A DNA stretch of 64,000 bases from NCBI GenBank assembly GCA_963575745.1, contig CAUYUJ010014171.1, positions 1,078,186 through 1,142,185 on the forward strand, read 5' to 3'. Below, in pieces: positions 31,140 through 41,163 of this stretch; the stretch's first letter is position 1; each line of letters begins with the position of its first letter. The notes under the pieces are model-generated. The model saw nothing but the letters and a program-made list of their open reading frames with translations. It did no database searches and was not told where the DNA came from. Origin of the DNA: Prorocentrum cordatum (lineage: Eukaryota; Sar; Dinophyceae; Prorocentrales; Prorocentraceae). The position numbers were made by a program, and so were the translations under genes.

Positions 31140-31540
31140 ATTGTCGGTTCCGGTTTCGTGGCCCACCTTAGTTTTATGTTTAGCATTCGTACTCGTATTA
31201 TAATCAATATGGTCATTACTACTTCGTTAATTACTATCCATATTTCGACAGGTATTACCACCATTATTATTATGATTATTAATATTGTCAGTTGTATTAG
31301 CATCCGCATGTTCACCATTCTCATTATGATATTATCATTACCATTATTGCTTTTTGTAATTAAAGATACAGTGCTTATTGGCTGTATTATGAGTAGCAGT
31401 TTAGGTATTATTGTTCCTTAGTTATAGTATAACTAATATGATGCTTACCATTAGATATTAATGATATTGTTCTTACTCGTCTCATGTGTATTATTGTTAG
31501 ACTTATTACCCTTCTTGTTGTTCATGGCCCCTCATCGTCC
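31140..31540. other. AT-rich island
   Basis: About 400 bp rich in A/T within a GC-rich window, dominated by ATT, TTA and ATC triplets (ACCATTATTATTATGATT, GATATTATCATTACC). Translated, it gives hydrophobic Ile/Met/Leu/Thr strings. It is best read as a decayed (ATT)n/(ATC)n microsatellite. An organelle-derived insert is possible but I could not match it to a known organelle gene. Confidence 0.5.
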
Positions 31541-33120
31541 GCGCACATCCCTCGGATCATGATGCGGTCACTTCTCTCTTCCTGGCATCCCCTTCGGCGA
31601 CCTCGGGGCCCAGGCCAGGAAGTCAGCGCAAAGCCGCTTCAGTGGCATGCCGGCAGGCTCCCTCGTGCCCGCCGAGTCTCGCTGCGCGGCACCTGCCCGG
31701 CGGCGCTGCCCGAGTTGCGCCTGGGCCGCGGTGCCCTCTGCGACGAAAAATGCAAAGCCACTGCCTTGGCATGTCTGTCCGCACGGTCAGGGTGGGCACG
31801 ACCTCGCACGCGGTCGCCACTGGCGCCACGAGCCCGGTGAGGAATTCGACGGGGGGCGCGCTGCGCCCTGTGCCCCTCTGCGCTGGGCCGCTCCCGCGAA
31901 GACTTCCCGACGGCCGCAGGCGAGGCGACCGCGTTGGCCACCGCCGCCTGCACACCCACTTCCGGCTTGCCGATCTCCTGGCCGTGCGGTGCCGCCAACT
32001 GCACCGCTGTGCGCTCGGATCGGGTCGGGGCGGTCGAGTCGGAGGTGCCAAAAGCCCAAAGCATGTTGAGTTCGTGAACACCCCATCCACGGAGCACGCA
32101 GCATGTTAGAGGTATGATGGGGGGAAATAGTTGTCGAAACGTTTAAATGCTGGAAGCCTTGAAGAATGCGAGAGGGTCCGATTTGAGAGGACGTCTCACC
32201 CAGCGAGCGTTCCTGTTATACCGACCTGGGGGAAGGGCCCCGCCCGAGACTCATCTTCATTGTCAGTGATGTTCTACGGTGCGGTGTGCCCAAGAAGGTT
32301 GTTTACGAAGAGGCGGGGGACACGTGGCTGGAGTCCCCGACGATATTTTTTAGCTGCGCTGCCGCGTATCTTCGCCACCACGCTGGGGTGGTTGGGCGGG
32401 GTGGGGGGAGACAGGGACAGCTTGGGGCGCGGTAGCGTATACCTGCCAGCGTTTTCGTCCCGCTTCCGCCATTTCTTCCCTCTTCCGCCTCTTGTTGGCA
32501 GTGCTTTTGTACTTCTGGATTGCGCCAGGGTTTTTAATCAGACGAGGCGCGTGAGAACTTTTTGGGGCTTCCTCGCCGCCAACTATCCCTTGTTATTCTC
32601 CTTCTCCTCCTCCTCCTTCCTGGGCGTCTGCGTGCGACGCCCAGGGGCTGTTCCAGCGGTATTTCGGACACGTTCTTAGGACAGCCTTTTGAAATTGGGC
32701 CGTGTTGTCTTCAGCACGTGTGGCGGCGTTCGCGTCGCTATGAAGTGCTTGCAATGCGATGTGAAGGCAAAAACAAAGAGGGGCGGCTGGGGTGGGTGGG
32801 TGGGTGAGTTCACGGACGGGGCCACCGTACACATTGTTTTGTCATCGCTTGTCGTTTGGAAGGTCCAAGCCCCAAACATGATTCCAAGCACCGTGACCAA
32901 CTTGTAGCCTCGATGCTGCTCTGTGGGAAGCTTAATCAGGTAACGAATGCGCAAAAGCTTGGCACACAGCGCGGTGGCGGAATTTATGACCCTTACCGCG
33001 GACCCCCCGTTTATCTAAGCACCCAGGGACACTGTATGACTCATGCCTTTCGCTCCTCCTAATTTTGATAACAGCGTTATGCATCGTGCCCACGCGAAGC
33101 TGGTTAACGTGCATTGAGGG
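31540..33120. other. Region without a certain gene
   Basis: 31640-32100 is open on the minus strand in more than one frame (for example KPEVGVQAAVANAVAS and PPVEFLTGLVAPVATACEV in different frames). This could be a broken gene, but no domain is evident. 32110-33120 is mixed DNA with no repeat or gene that I can support. Confidence 0.35.
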
Positions 33121-33202
33121 AGGATGAGGGCGGAGGAGGTAGACGAACCCGCCGGCAGCCTCAGATCGCCGCCGCGAGCACCGGTTCTGCTGGCCACGCC
33201 AT

Positions 33203-34480
33203 GTGACCCCTGCCATGGTCGCGGATGTGATCGGCACTGCTGCCGCTTCTGGCTTCTTCTCGCGGCCGCCCAGCGCGCTGAGTGCTGCCCGCCTGGCAGA
33301 CCACCATGGCATCGGCACCACTGCGCCCTGCGAGGGTGCTGCGGCCCTTTCGCGCTCGCGGGCCGCGCTGTGCCGGCCCGCTGCGGGCACAGGGGCGCGG
33401 CAGGTAGCTTTCCTGGCTGGCTCCAGCGGCGGCGCTCCAGGGGGGCTACCAAGCCGCTTGGGCCGCGGCTCCGGCAGGGGCGCGGAGCATGAAGAGCTCT
33501 GGGTGCCTCTCGGCGTCGGCCGCGCGCGGCCCAGCCGTCCTGGGCGCGAGGCGCTGGGGTCTTTCTTGGCCTCCTCCTTCGCTGCCCAACCCATGGTTGG
33601 CTTCCCATCCGCCGAGGCCTCGAGCACGTACGAGGGCGCACCCGGCTACACCGCAAAACACGCGACCAGCGCTGGTTCAGGGTATTGGTGCAGCTCGGGG
33701 AACCACAGCAACGAGCAGGTGGTGACCTGGACCGGCGTGCTACGCTCGCGGCGCAAGGCCGAGGGGATCAAGGTCGACTGGGCCTACAGCCCCGACGAAG
33801 TGAAGATCCTCACCAGTCCCGATGGGCTGAACTTCGAGGAGGCCACATGCTGGCAGCCCTCGACGCGCGATGACGTGGCCTACCAGCAGACCATCACGTT
33901 CGACGCTCCCCGCAACGTGAAGGCGGTCTCGGTGGCCATGAGGGGCCCAAGGGCATGGAAGTATTTCGGCATCAGCGAGGCCGCCTTGGTCTCGCCGCCG
34001 GGCGAGCCGGTGATGCTCGTCAGCGGCATCACTTCACCGCAGGGGGAGCAATGCCTCGTGGCACAGGGTGAGGACAGCGTGGGCATGGAGAACTGCATGA
34101 CGGCCAGAGAGGCCGACGACGACAGGGCCATCTTCAAGATCAATGAGGAGGGCCAGCTGGAACAGATCGACGACGGCGTCTGCGTGGCCACGGCGGGCGA
34201 CTCGCCTGGGGCTGGCCGACCAGTAAAGCTGGTGGATTGCGAAGAGGCCCTCAAGGACGGAAACGGAACCTCGCAGTGGGAGGTGGACGGCGCTGGCCAG
34301 CTCAGGATGTCCAAGCATTACCACTTGTGCATGGTGCCGCAGGGCAACGAAATGGTGGTGCAGGAGTGCGAGAAAGCAGCGCTGTCAGTGGATGCTCGCG
34401 ACAAGTGGTTCCTGACAGCGCCTGGCGAGTTCGACGCGGCTGTCAAGGACAACGTCGAGAGCGCAGTGGTTGCAGCATGA
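33203..34480 (+). CDS. Discoidin plus ricin-B-like lectin protein
   Basis: An uninterrupted frame ends in TGA at 34478. The clear protein starts about 33590 (ATG at 33593, MVGFPSAEASSTYEG); the upstream 130 codons are Ala/Gly/Arg-rich and may be non-coding or part of an earlier exon. Residues about 130-265 resemble an F5/8-type C (discoidin) domain: SGYWCSSGNHSNEQVVTWTG, IKVDWAYSPDEVKILTSPDG, TITFDAPRNVKAVSVAMRG. Residues about 265-415 look like a ricin-B beta-trefoil with repeats ending EGQLEQIDDGVCVATAG and AGQLRMSKHYHLCMV and paired cysteines. Both folds bind sugars, so a secreted or surface carbohydrate-binding role is likely. I see no certain signal peptide, so a 5' exon may be missing. 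No introns are evident in the clear part. Confidence 0.6.
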   Translation: MTPAMVADVIGTAAASGFFSRPPSALSAARLADHHGIGTTAPCEGAAALSRSRAALCRPAAGTGARQVAFLAGSSGGAPGGLPSRLGRGSGRGAEHEELWVPLGVGRARPSRPGREALGSFLASSFAAQPMVGFPSAEASSTYEGAPGYTAKHATSAGSGYWCSSGNHSNEQVVTWTGVLRSRRKAEGIKVDWAYSPDEVKILTSPDGLNFEEATCWQPSTRDDVAYQQTITFDAPRNVKAVSVAMRGPRAWKYFGISEAALVSPPGEPVMLVSGITSPQGEQCLVAQGEDSVGMENCMTAREADDDRAIFKINEEGQLEQIDDGVCVATAGDSPGAGRPVKLVDCEEALKDGNGTSQWEVDGAGQLRMSKHYHLCMVPQGNEMVVQECEKAALSVDARDKWFLTAPGEFDAAVKDNVESAVVAA

Positions 34481-34559
34481 GCCGCGGCTGCCGTCTCTTT
34501 CTCCCCATTGCTCATCCTACTCGAAATCGTTGTCGTCGCCGCCCTCTTCAATCGTCCTC

Positions 34560-34573
34560 TTCAGTCGTCGTCT

Positions 34574-34618
<45 letters not shown>

Positions 34619-34653
34619 TGGTTCGCCCCCGTCGTCGACACTGTCGTTGTCGT

Positions 34654-34693
<40 letters not shown>

Positions 34694-35030
34694 TTCCTCC
34701 TCCTCCTCCTCCTCCTCCTCCATTTACTCCCGGTGGCGATGTGCGTAGACTTGGATATTCCGACACGCGAGGCTTGGACAAGGTCGGCTCGGTGCCGCTT
34801 GCCCACCGACTCGTAGGGGGGCCATTTGAGACACCGGGACAACCGTCGGACAACCCGTTGGGCACTGGCCTTTGAAGTTGCTTTTGGTCACGGCCAGTGA
34901 CCCCCTCCCCTTCTCTTCCTGCTCCTCCTCCTCCTCCTCCTCCTCCTCCTGCTCCTGCTCCTCCTCCTCCTCCTTCTACTCCTCCTCCTCCTCCTCCTCC
35001 TCCTCCTTCTCCTCCTTCTGCTCCTCCTAA
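34560..35030 (+). repeat. (GTC)n and (TCC)n repeats
   Basis: (GTC)n at about 34565-34695 becomes (CTC)n to 34730. After mixed DNA, (TCC)n with TGC variants runs at about 34918-35030. They lie 3' of the lectin gene stop and may include its 3' UTR. Confidence 0.8.
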
Positions 35031-35116
35031 GCGTTGCAGCATGGCCCTCTAGGCAAGCCCGCTTCAGGCCCTGGGTTTCTGGAAGTTCCGTCCCATCATG
35101 TATAATCTTAGAAGCG

Positions 35117-35845
35117 TTGCCAGAGGGTTTCCTGAGGACGTTCGATTTCGGGTGGGTGGGCGGAGGGCGGTGGAGGCGTTCCGTGCTGGCTCTGAGGATC
35201 GCAAACCCCACTGGCAGCGAGTGTTTTATGCAGCCCTCAGGCGAGATCTTCTCCCTACCGCTGGTCCCCTTGTTTGAGCGCCGCATTCGGAAGTGGTTCG
35301 TCCCGTCGTTGGGAGCGGGTGTCGTGGACTGGGGGGAAATGCAGCGTGCCTTGGCACGAGCCCCGTCCAGCTGGGCAAGCGTGTGCATCCGAACTTTGGT
35401 GGGGGCTTGGGCCACAGGTCACAGAATGCAGCGGCTCCAAGGGTGTATCTACGGTTGTGAAGGCGTCCCATCGGCTTCGCATTCTTTCTGTTATTGCATG
35501 CGTCTCCACCATCATGCTGCCCTTGCTCTCCGCTCTGACCTCCCCTCCTCTCTTCTCGTCTGTCTTGGGCTGCGGCAGCGGTGCCAGGGTTGCCCTGAGC
35601 CCGCTTCCTGTGGCCATCTCGCCTTTCCTCTTGCCCTCCATCACTGTTTCTGTCTTGCGGCCAGCCGAGCCAAGTCATTGGGCCGCCCTCTGACATATCA
35701 AGAAGCCGCTGACCTCACCGCTGTGGTACGGGTTGCTCTCCGACTCCCGCTCCGTGGCAAGCAACGGCACCTGCTGGAGGCATCGGCCCTCCGCCAGATC
35801 GTGGCCGGGGCCCGATCCGAGTCGGTGCAGGCAGGGAAGGATTGA
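35117..35845 (+). pseudogene. C-terminal remnant of a LINE reverse transcriptase
   Basis: The open frame shows features of the RT-downstream region of dinoflagellate non-LTR elements: LALRIANPTGSECF, LPLVPLFERRIRKWF, VDWGEMQRALARAPSSW, then GAWATGHRMQRLQGC. The last leads into a zinc-knuckle-like C-x3-C...H...C motif (GCIYGCEGVPSASHSFCYC) as in LINE ORF2 C termini. The catalytic RT core upstream is absent; a GGA/TCC repeat replaces it. The protein continues to LTYQEAADLTAVVRVALRLP and stops at 35845. It is a 5'-truncated copy, as LINE insertions often are. Assignment rests on motif order, not on a search. Confidence 0.5.
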
Positions 35846-35849
35846 CCTG

Positions 35850-36060
35850 GCATGCAGGGCCGTGCCTTCTTCTGCTCCTCCTCCTGCTGCGTTGCGCATT
35901 GCTTCGAAGGCACCCCCTGGCTCCCCAGGCAAGCGCTGCGCGGCCCGAGGCCGCGCGCCGCCCGCAGTAGCCGCCCTTCACCTCTGCCGGCACTTCTCGC
36001 GCGCGCGGGTCTCCCAGCTCGTAGCCTCCCCGGGCTCTTCCCGCGCGCGCGCCCCGCCAA
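35850..36060. other. Spacer, no gene seen
   Basis: GC-rich sequence after the LINE remnant, possibly its 3' UTR. No poly(A) tail or target-site duplication was identified. Confidence 0.35.
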
Positions 36061-36074
36061 TCAGGAGGCAGGGG

Positions 36075-36182
36075 AGGCGGACGAGGCAGAGGCAGAGGAG
36101 GAGGAGGAGGGGGGGAGGGGGAGGAGGAGCCCCCTCCTCCACCTCCTCCTCCTCCTCCTCCTCCTCCTCCTCCTTCTCCTCA
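36075..36182. repeat. (GAG)n/(CTC)n inverted repeat
   Basis: About 45 bp of purine-rich GAGGAGG is followed at once by about 55 bp of the complementary CTCCTCC, with GGAGCCCCCTCC in the middle. The two arms can pair as a hairpin or, as purine/pyrimidine tracts, adopt triplex DNA. Confidence 0.75.
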
Positions 36183-36298
36183 TTTGGCTCTGACGGACAC
36201 TCCACCCCCTCCTCACTCACTCGGTGAAGAGGGGGGAGAGGGGGCTAGGAGCGGCGTCGCCGCCGTTCCGACGGGCAATGGCGGCGGCCGCGGACCTT

Positions 36299-36722
36299 TC
36301 ACCGAACGTAGGCTTTCCTACGCACGGCAGGTCGCCCGACTACTACGCTCTCCGAGCTCTTTGCCCAGAGGATCTTCACAGTGTGGTCGTTGAGCTCCTT
36401 CACGGTGCAGTCGAAGCAATGCTTGCCGCACTTGCTTTCTATCGTGTCGCCGACAGCGATCGGCCTCTTGACACTCTTGGGTTTCGAGATGCGATTGCGC
36501 TCAGCTTCCGCCTCGTGCTTCTCATCCACCATATCCCAGAGCATCTCTCTGATGTTCTGAAGCCAGGCCGCCAGAGTACCTTTGTTTTGCATCTCGTGTT
36601 GCATGTCTTGCCATTTTTGCAGTTCAAAATGTTAGATGTGCGTCTCCTTGTAGTCCTCTTCCAAGCCGTAAGTTTTTAGCCGAGGTTTGTGGATCGGCTT
36701 GTGGATCCAATCGTGGATAGTT
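36299..36722 (-). pseudogene. Tudor/Agenet-like domain fragment with one stop
   Basis: On the minus strand one frame reads from about 36722 (DWIHKPIHKPRLKTYGLEED) to the stop at 36299. It passes one in-frame TAA near 36634, just before HFELQKWQDMQHEM. The segment up to AEAERNRISKP is helical and charged. The C-terminal part (RPIAVGDTIESKCGKHCFDC, TVKELNDHTVKILWAKSS) resembles a Tudor/Agenet SH3-like barrel of the kind that binds methylated proteins. It ends RRKAYVR. The Tudor assignment is inference from the GDxIESK...TVKELNDHTVKIxW pattern. It may be a retrocopy or an exon of a gene whose stop is a sequencing error. Confidence 0.45.
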
Positions 36723-36724
36723 CA

Positions 36725-38240
36725 CTCCACATACGCCGGCACTACAGCTGATGATGCCTGGCATTCAGATCTTGCACCACTGCCTGCACCCCGGTCTTGT
36801 TGCCATTGCCCCACCTTCTCGCACTTCGCTCCTACTCCGACCCCGCATTGTCTGCTGCCACTGCCAGCACCGCTTTTCGCTGCCTCAGCTGGCGTTTCTC
36901 GCAGACGCTGTTGCACGTCTGTAGCTGATGAAGTAGGGTCTTTACTGTTTTCGTGACTCCATCTGCTGCTGCCGCTGCTGGCTCTTCGCGTACGCTCTGG
37001 TTCAAGGTTGTATTTGATGACGTCTTGTATCCAGTTTTTGCCACATCGTCCGCTGCCACTGCCATATATCGTAGTTCCTGCTGGTCTGCGCATGTAGGTG
37101 ATGACATCTGATATCCAGCTATCGCACCGTTGCTTGCTGCCATTGCCAGAGCTTCTCGCACACGGTGTTGCCAGTCTGTAGTTGACGACGTTTAGTCTTC
37201 TACAGCTCTAGTAACTAAGCTTGTTTGTTGCCATTGCCGGCTCTTTGCGCACGCTCTTGTTCCAAGTTGTGGCCAGGGACGTCAGGTAATCCAACTCTCG
37301 CGCCCCTGCCTGCTACTTCTGCCGGTTCCTCCCGCACACGTTGCCACCATAATGTAGCCGATGACGTCTGGTGTGCAGCTCTCGCACTGTTGATTGCCAT
37401 TTGCGGAGCTTCTTGCACGCGCTCTTGCCAATCAGTAGTTGATGACGTCTGCTCTTGTACAATCTTCGCAGCTCTGTCTGCTGCTGCCACTGCCGGATCT
37501 TCGCGCACGCTCGGGATCTGGTATTGAGCGCTTGCGACATCATGCGACATTGTCCGCTGCCACTGCCACCTCCTCTCGCACGGACTGGTTCGCGCATGCA
37601 GCTGATGCCGTGTGGAAGCCAGCCGTCGCGACGCCACCCTCGTAGCTTATGGCGTCGGGCTCGAGCTTCGCCACGCCTCTCTCGTAGCTGGTTGCGTCCG
37701 GCGCATGCCCAACACCACCCGCGTAGTTGATGACGTTGGGCTCGCGCTGCGCACCACCCTGAGCTGCCACCGCCGTCCCTTCTCGCACGGTGCTCCAACT
37801 ACCACTGCCGCCTTTCTCGCACGATGCCTGAGCTGCCAATGCCGTCCCTTCTCGCACAGCCACTGCCGTCCGTACTCGCACAGCCACTGTCTGAGCTGCC
37901 ACTGTCGTCCTTTTTCGTACAGCCATTGATTCCTTTATCACACAGCCATTGCCTCCTTCTCGCGCAGCCTCTGCCTCTTCTCGCGAGTACCATACTGGGC
38001 TTGTAGTTGATGGTGTGTGGGGCTCTTCTCGCACGCTCCACTCCGAGCCTGTAGCTGGTGGCGTCTGGGGCCCTGGTGCCACGCCTGGGTCGCAGCGGTG
38101 GTCCGCCACGTGGTCGTAGCTCATCCCTCCACCACCTCCTCCTCCTGATGGGATTTCCCGCACACGCTAGTTCCCAGTTGTAGGTGATTACTGCTGGCAT
38201 TCAGCTCTTGCGCCCACGCTTGTGGCTGACGACGTACGGT
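36725..38240 (-). repeat. Degenerate minisatellite, units about 75-100 bp
   Basis: Units share CTGCTGCCATTGCCAG or CTGCCACTGCC, then CTTCTCGCACACGCT, then TAGTTGATGACGTCTGG. The last phrase recurs near 36744, 36918, 37014, 37096, 37174, 37354, 37435, 37600, 37725, 38005, 38050 and 38225 with variable spacing. On the minus strand it encodes peptides such as SVREEPAVAAAD in changing frames, so a single long protein is unlikely. Confidence 0.6.
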
Positions 38241-39780
38241 ATCCTCTGCCTGCTGTCACTGCTGCCATTGCCAGCCCTTCTCGCACCACAAAGCTGTCTG
38301 CTGCCATTGCCTGCCTTTCTCGCACCACACCGCTTTCTTGAGCCACCTTTTGATGCAGCCACTTCTCCTGGACCTCTTGCTGGAGCAAATTTTCTTGACC
38401 GGCCGCTTGATGCCGCCTTCTTGCATTGCTGCCGCCGACAGTCGGTGCAGGGGCTGCTAACACTGCCTGGTCTGTCTGATTGTGCCGCCACCTCTAACTG
38501 TACCACCAAGCGTGCCACTCACCTACCTGTAGTTGGCGCTCTTCGATGTGCACTTCCTCTGATCTTGTAGCTTGTCGTTCACTGCCCGCTTTGCCGCTTG
38601 TTGCTTGGACGTCGGGCGAGGCCAGCCTGCCAGGCCAGGAAACCAGTCTCTGTCACACTGATCGGCCACGCGCGCTGAAAGAGCGCACCGTGCCGAGACT
38701 GCTGTTCCGTCCTGGCGGTTGGCGCCCGCCGTGCCGCTGTGCGGCCAGCGGGCCGAGGCCGTCACCCACTCGCGCGCGGGGATACGAGCTTCCCGCAAAC
38801 GGCCTTCCTCCTGCGCCTCGTTCGTTCGCGTTCGCTGCTTCAGGGCACATGTTCGAAGCCCGATCCAGGACGAAGCCCGATCCAGGAATGAAGTGACTGA
38901 GAGCAGGATGGAGACAGCGGCGACTAGGATCCCCGAAGCCAAGAATCTCACGGAGAGGACCGACCCGAAGCCCACGCACCCCTCCAGGAGGGGGGGGGGC
39001 GCAGAGGAGGAAAAGAGAAGAAGAGAAGAGGAGGGCCCGCAGGGGGGTAGCTTGGGCTAGGGGAGTCCTTGAAACCAAAGGCCCTACGAAGGCTAAACCA
39101 GGGGCCAGACACGCACGAATTCGAGCCACGACCAGTAGCCGTGACCATCCAGTCTGCACACCTACCTGGGCACTGTATATGGAACGATTCAAGCCTTGTC
39201 GAATGGGCTTCTATTCGAGTTGCGTCGTTGTGTCTGACTGACAGATGGAAGAGCAAACTGCTAGAATGTGTCTGGCCGACTGGGCGAGCTGCTAGAATCA
39301 GCACGCGACCGGTCTCTCAACTGACGTGCTAAGGCATCCAATTGCGAGGTGGCGGAGGTTGCTCCTAAAGCCGACTACGGAGAAGGAACGAGGGCTGTGC
39401 CCGGCATCTCGGGCATTGGACTAGCTCTCAAAGCTTGACGCTGGTTTTGAAGCTGGCGCTATAATTCTGGAAGAGTGGGTGCAGCTCCTGATATCGACAA
39501 CGCTGGAGAGATAGCGGTGGCAGCATCCATCGCGGGCATCTGGATCTCAACAGCATCGGGATCTCCTTCTTAGACCGCATACGGGATGCCGTCCTCGTGG
39601 TGTTCGGCACTCTCTCCCGCGCTGCCTTGGCCAAAATCACGTCTCGCTTCACGAGTGACCGGATCCTTATCCGTAAGGGCTTCGCCCATGCCGCCGGCCC
39701 CTTGTCTCGGATAATGGGAGATGCAAAAGCTAAATCATGATGTCTGGGCGCCGCCGTGAAGCAGTGTCGGGACCTGTTTG
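38240..39780. other. Region without a certain gene
   Basis: 38240-38520 keeps traces of the preceding minisatellite (TTTCTCGCACCACA). 38530-39780 has open frames in both directions but no domain or clear codon bias. I looked for a tRNA near 39110 and rejected it. Confidence 0.4.
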
Positions 39781-39785
39781 TTGTT

Positions 39786-40397
39786 CGACCCTGACCCTAC
39801 GGATCTGCGTGAGGGGTCCCACCGAATGTAAGAAATGTGGCAAATCCCATTTGCTTTTGGACCCTGACCCTACGGATCTGCGTGAGGGGTGCCGCTGAAT
39901 TTCTGAAATGCGGCAGATTCCTTATGTTTTTGGACCCTGACCCTGTCGATTCGCGTGAGGGGTGCCACCGAATTTCAGAAATGTTGAGAATCCCATAGGT
40001 TTTCGGACCCTGACCCCGCCGATCTGCGTGAGGGGTGTCATCGAATTTCAGAAATGTGCCAAATCCAATGTGTTTTTGGACCCTGACCCCGCCGATCTGC
40101 GTGAGGGGTGCCACCGAATGTAAGAAATGTGGCAAATCCCATTTGCTTTTGGACCCTGACCCTACGGATCTGCGTGAGGGGTGCCGCTGAATTTCAGAAA
40201 TGTAGCAAATCCGTTGTAGTTTTGGACCCTGACCCTGCCGATTCGCGTGAGGGGTGCCACCAAATGTCAGAAATGTTGCAAATCCCTTGTGTTTTTGGAC
40301 CCTGACCCCGCCGATCTGCGTGAGGGGTGTCATCGAATTTCAGAAATGTGCCAAATCCAATGTGTTTTTGGACCCTGACCCCGCCGATCTGCGTATC
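39786..40397 (+). repeat. 73-bp satellite A
   Basis: The phrase GACCCTGACCC starts units at exact 73-bp steps (39787, 39860, 39933, 40006, 40079, 40152, 40225, 40298, 40371), giving about eight units. Each contains GATCTGCGTGAGGGGTG and GAATTTCAGAAATGTG. Units 1-2 are nearly the same as units 5-6, so a four-unit higher-order repeat of 292 bp is visible. Confidence 0.92.
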
Positions 40398-40580
40398 ACC
40401 CCTGGTTATGAAGGGTTGGCCCGGTAAGTGCATTCGAGCCGGTTCAGTCGTCAACGGGGGTGGTGTTAGTGGTGGAACGTTTCCGCCGTTATTCATCGTT
40501 CCAGGGGGGTAAATTTCGATCGGCTCCCTGGTCATTTCTCCCAACTGGGGGGTCTGCCTGCACGCGATTTGTCAGTTGTC
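40398..40580. other. Spacer with CGTTATTCATCGTTCCAGGG motif
   Basis: The motif at about 40488-40507, ending in a GGGGGGT run, returns with one change at about 46139-46165. Both copies lie next to satellite A sequence, so the spacer may belong to the same repeat family. Confidence 0.5.
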
Positions 40581-40581
40581 G

Positions 40582-40582
<1 letters not shown>

Positions 40583-40643
<61 letters not shown>

Positions 40644-40910
40644 ATGCTGCTGCTGCTCCATGCTGCTGCTGCTCGCACGGTTCCAAGCGGCCCCCAGGGG
40701 GCCCCAAGCCCCAAGATTTTTTGTTTTTTTCTTTGACCCCTCTGGGAGCTTTTGGAGGCCCCCAAGAGGCCCCCAAAGCCTCCCAAGAGGCCCCCGAGAG
40801 GCCCTGAAGGCCCCCCAAGAGGCCCCCAAGAGGCTCCCAAGAGCGGCCCAAGAGGCCCCCAAGAGGCCCCCAAGAGCGCCCAAGAGGCCCCCAGGAGGCC
40901 CCCAAAATGA
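40583..40910 (+). repeat. (CTG)n followed by inverted CCAAGAGGCCCC repeat
   Basis: (GCT)n at 40585-40675 runs into the CTTGGGG family in reverse orientation (CCCAAGAGGCCCCCAA) at about 40685-40905. Confidence 0.8.
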
Positions 40911-41163
40911 TTTTTGGAAATATGCGGAAATCACATTTCTCTAAGATTTCGGTAGACCCGCCGCTTCAAGGTTTCCAAGACGCCATATGGCTTCAATGGT
41001 TTCCAAGACGCTCTTGGGGGCTTTCGGGGCCTGTATGCGTGCTTGTCCTCTTGGGGGCTATTATGGCCTCTGGGGGTGGTTTGGGCCCCTGTCCAACGAC
41101 TTGTGTCGTGCCAAGCCAGAGTGGTTTGCTCATGAGATGAGTTTGCAATACGTCAAACGTTAA

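Noticed and set aside
30915-31421. Hydrophobic protein resembling a mitochondrial membrane protein
   Set aside because: It comes from AT-rich ATT/ATC triplets; no conserved motif of cox or cob could be recognised.
39075-39145. Possible tRNA (TTCGAG phrase near 39120)
   Set aside because: No T-stem or acceptor pairing could be made on either strand.
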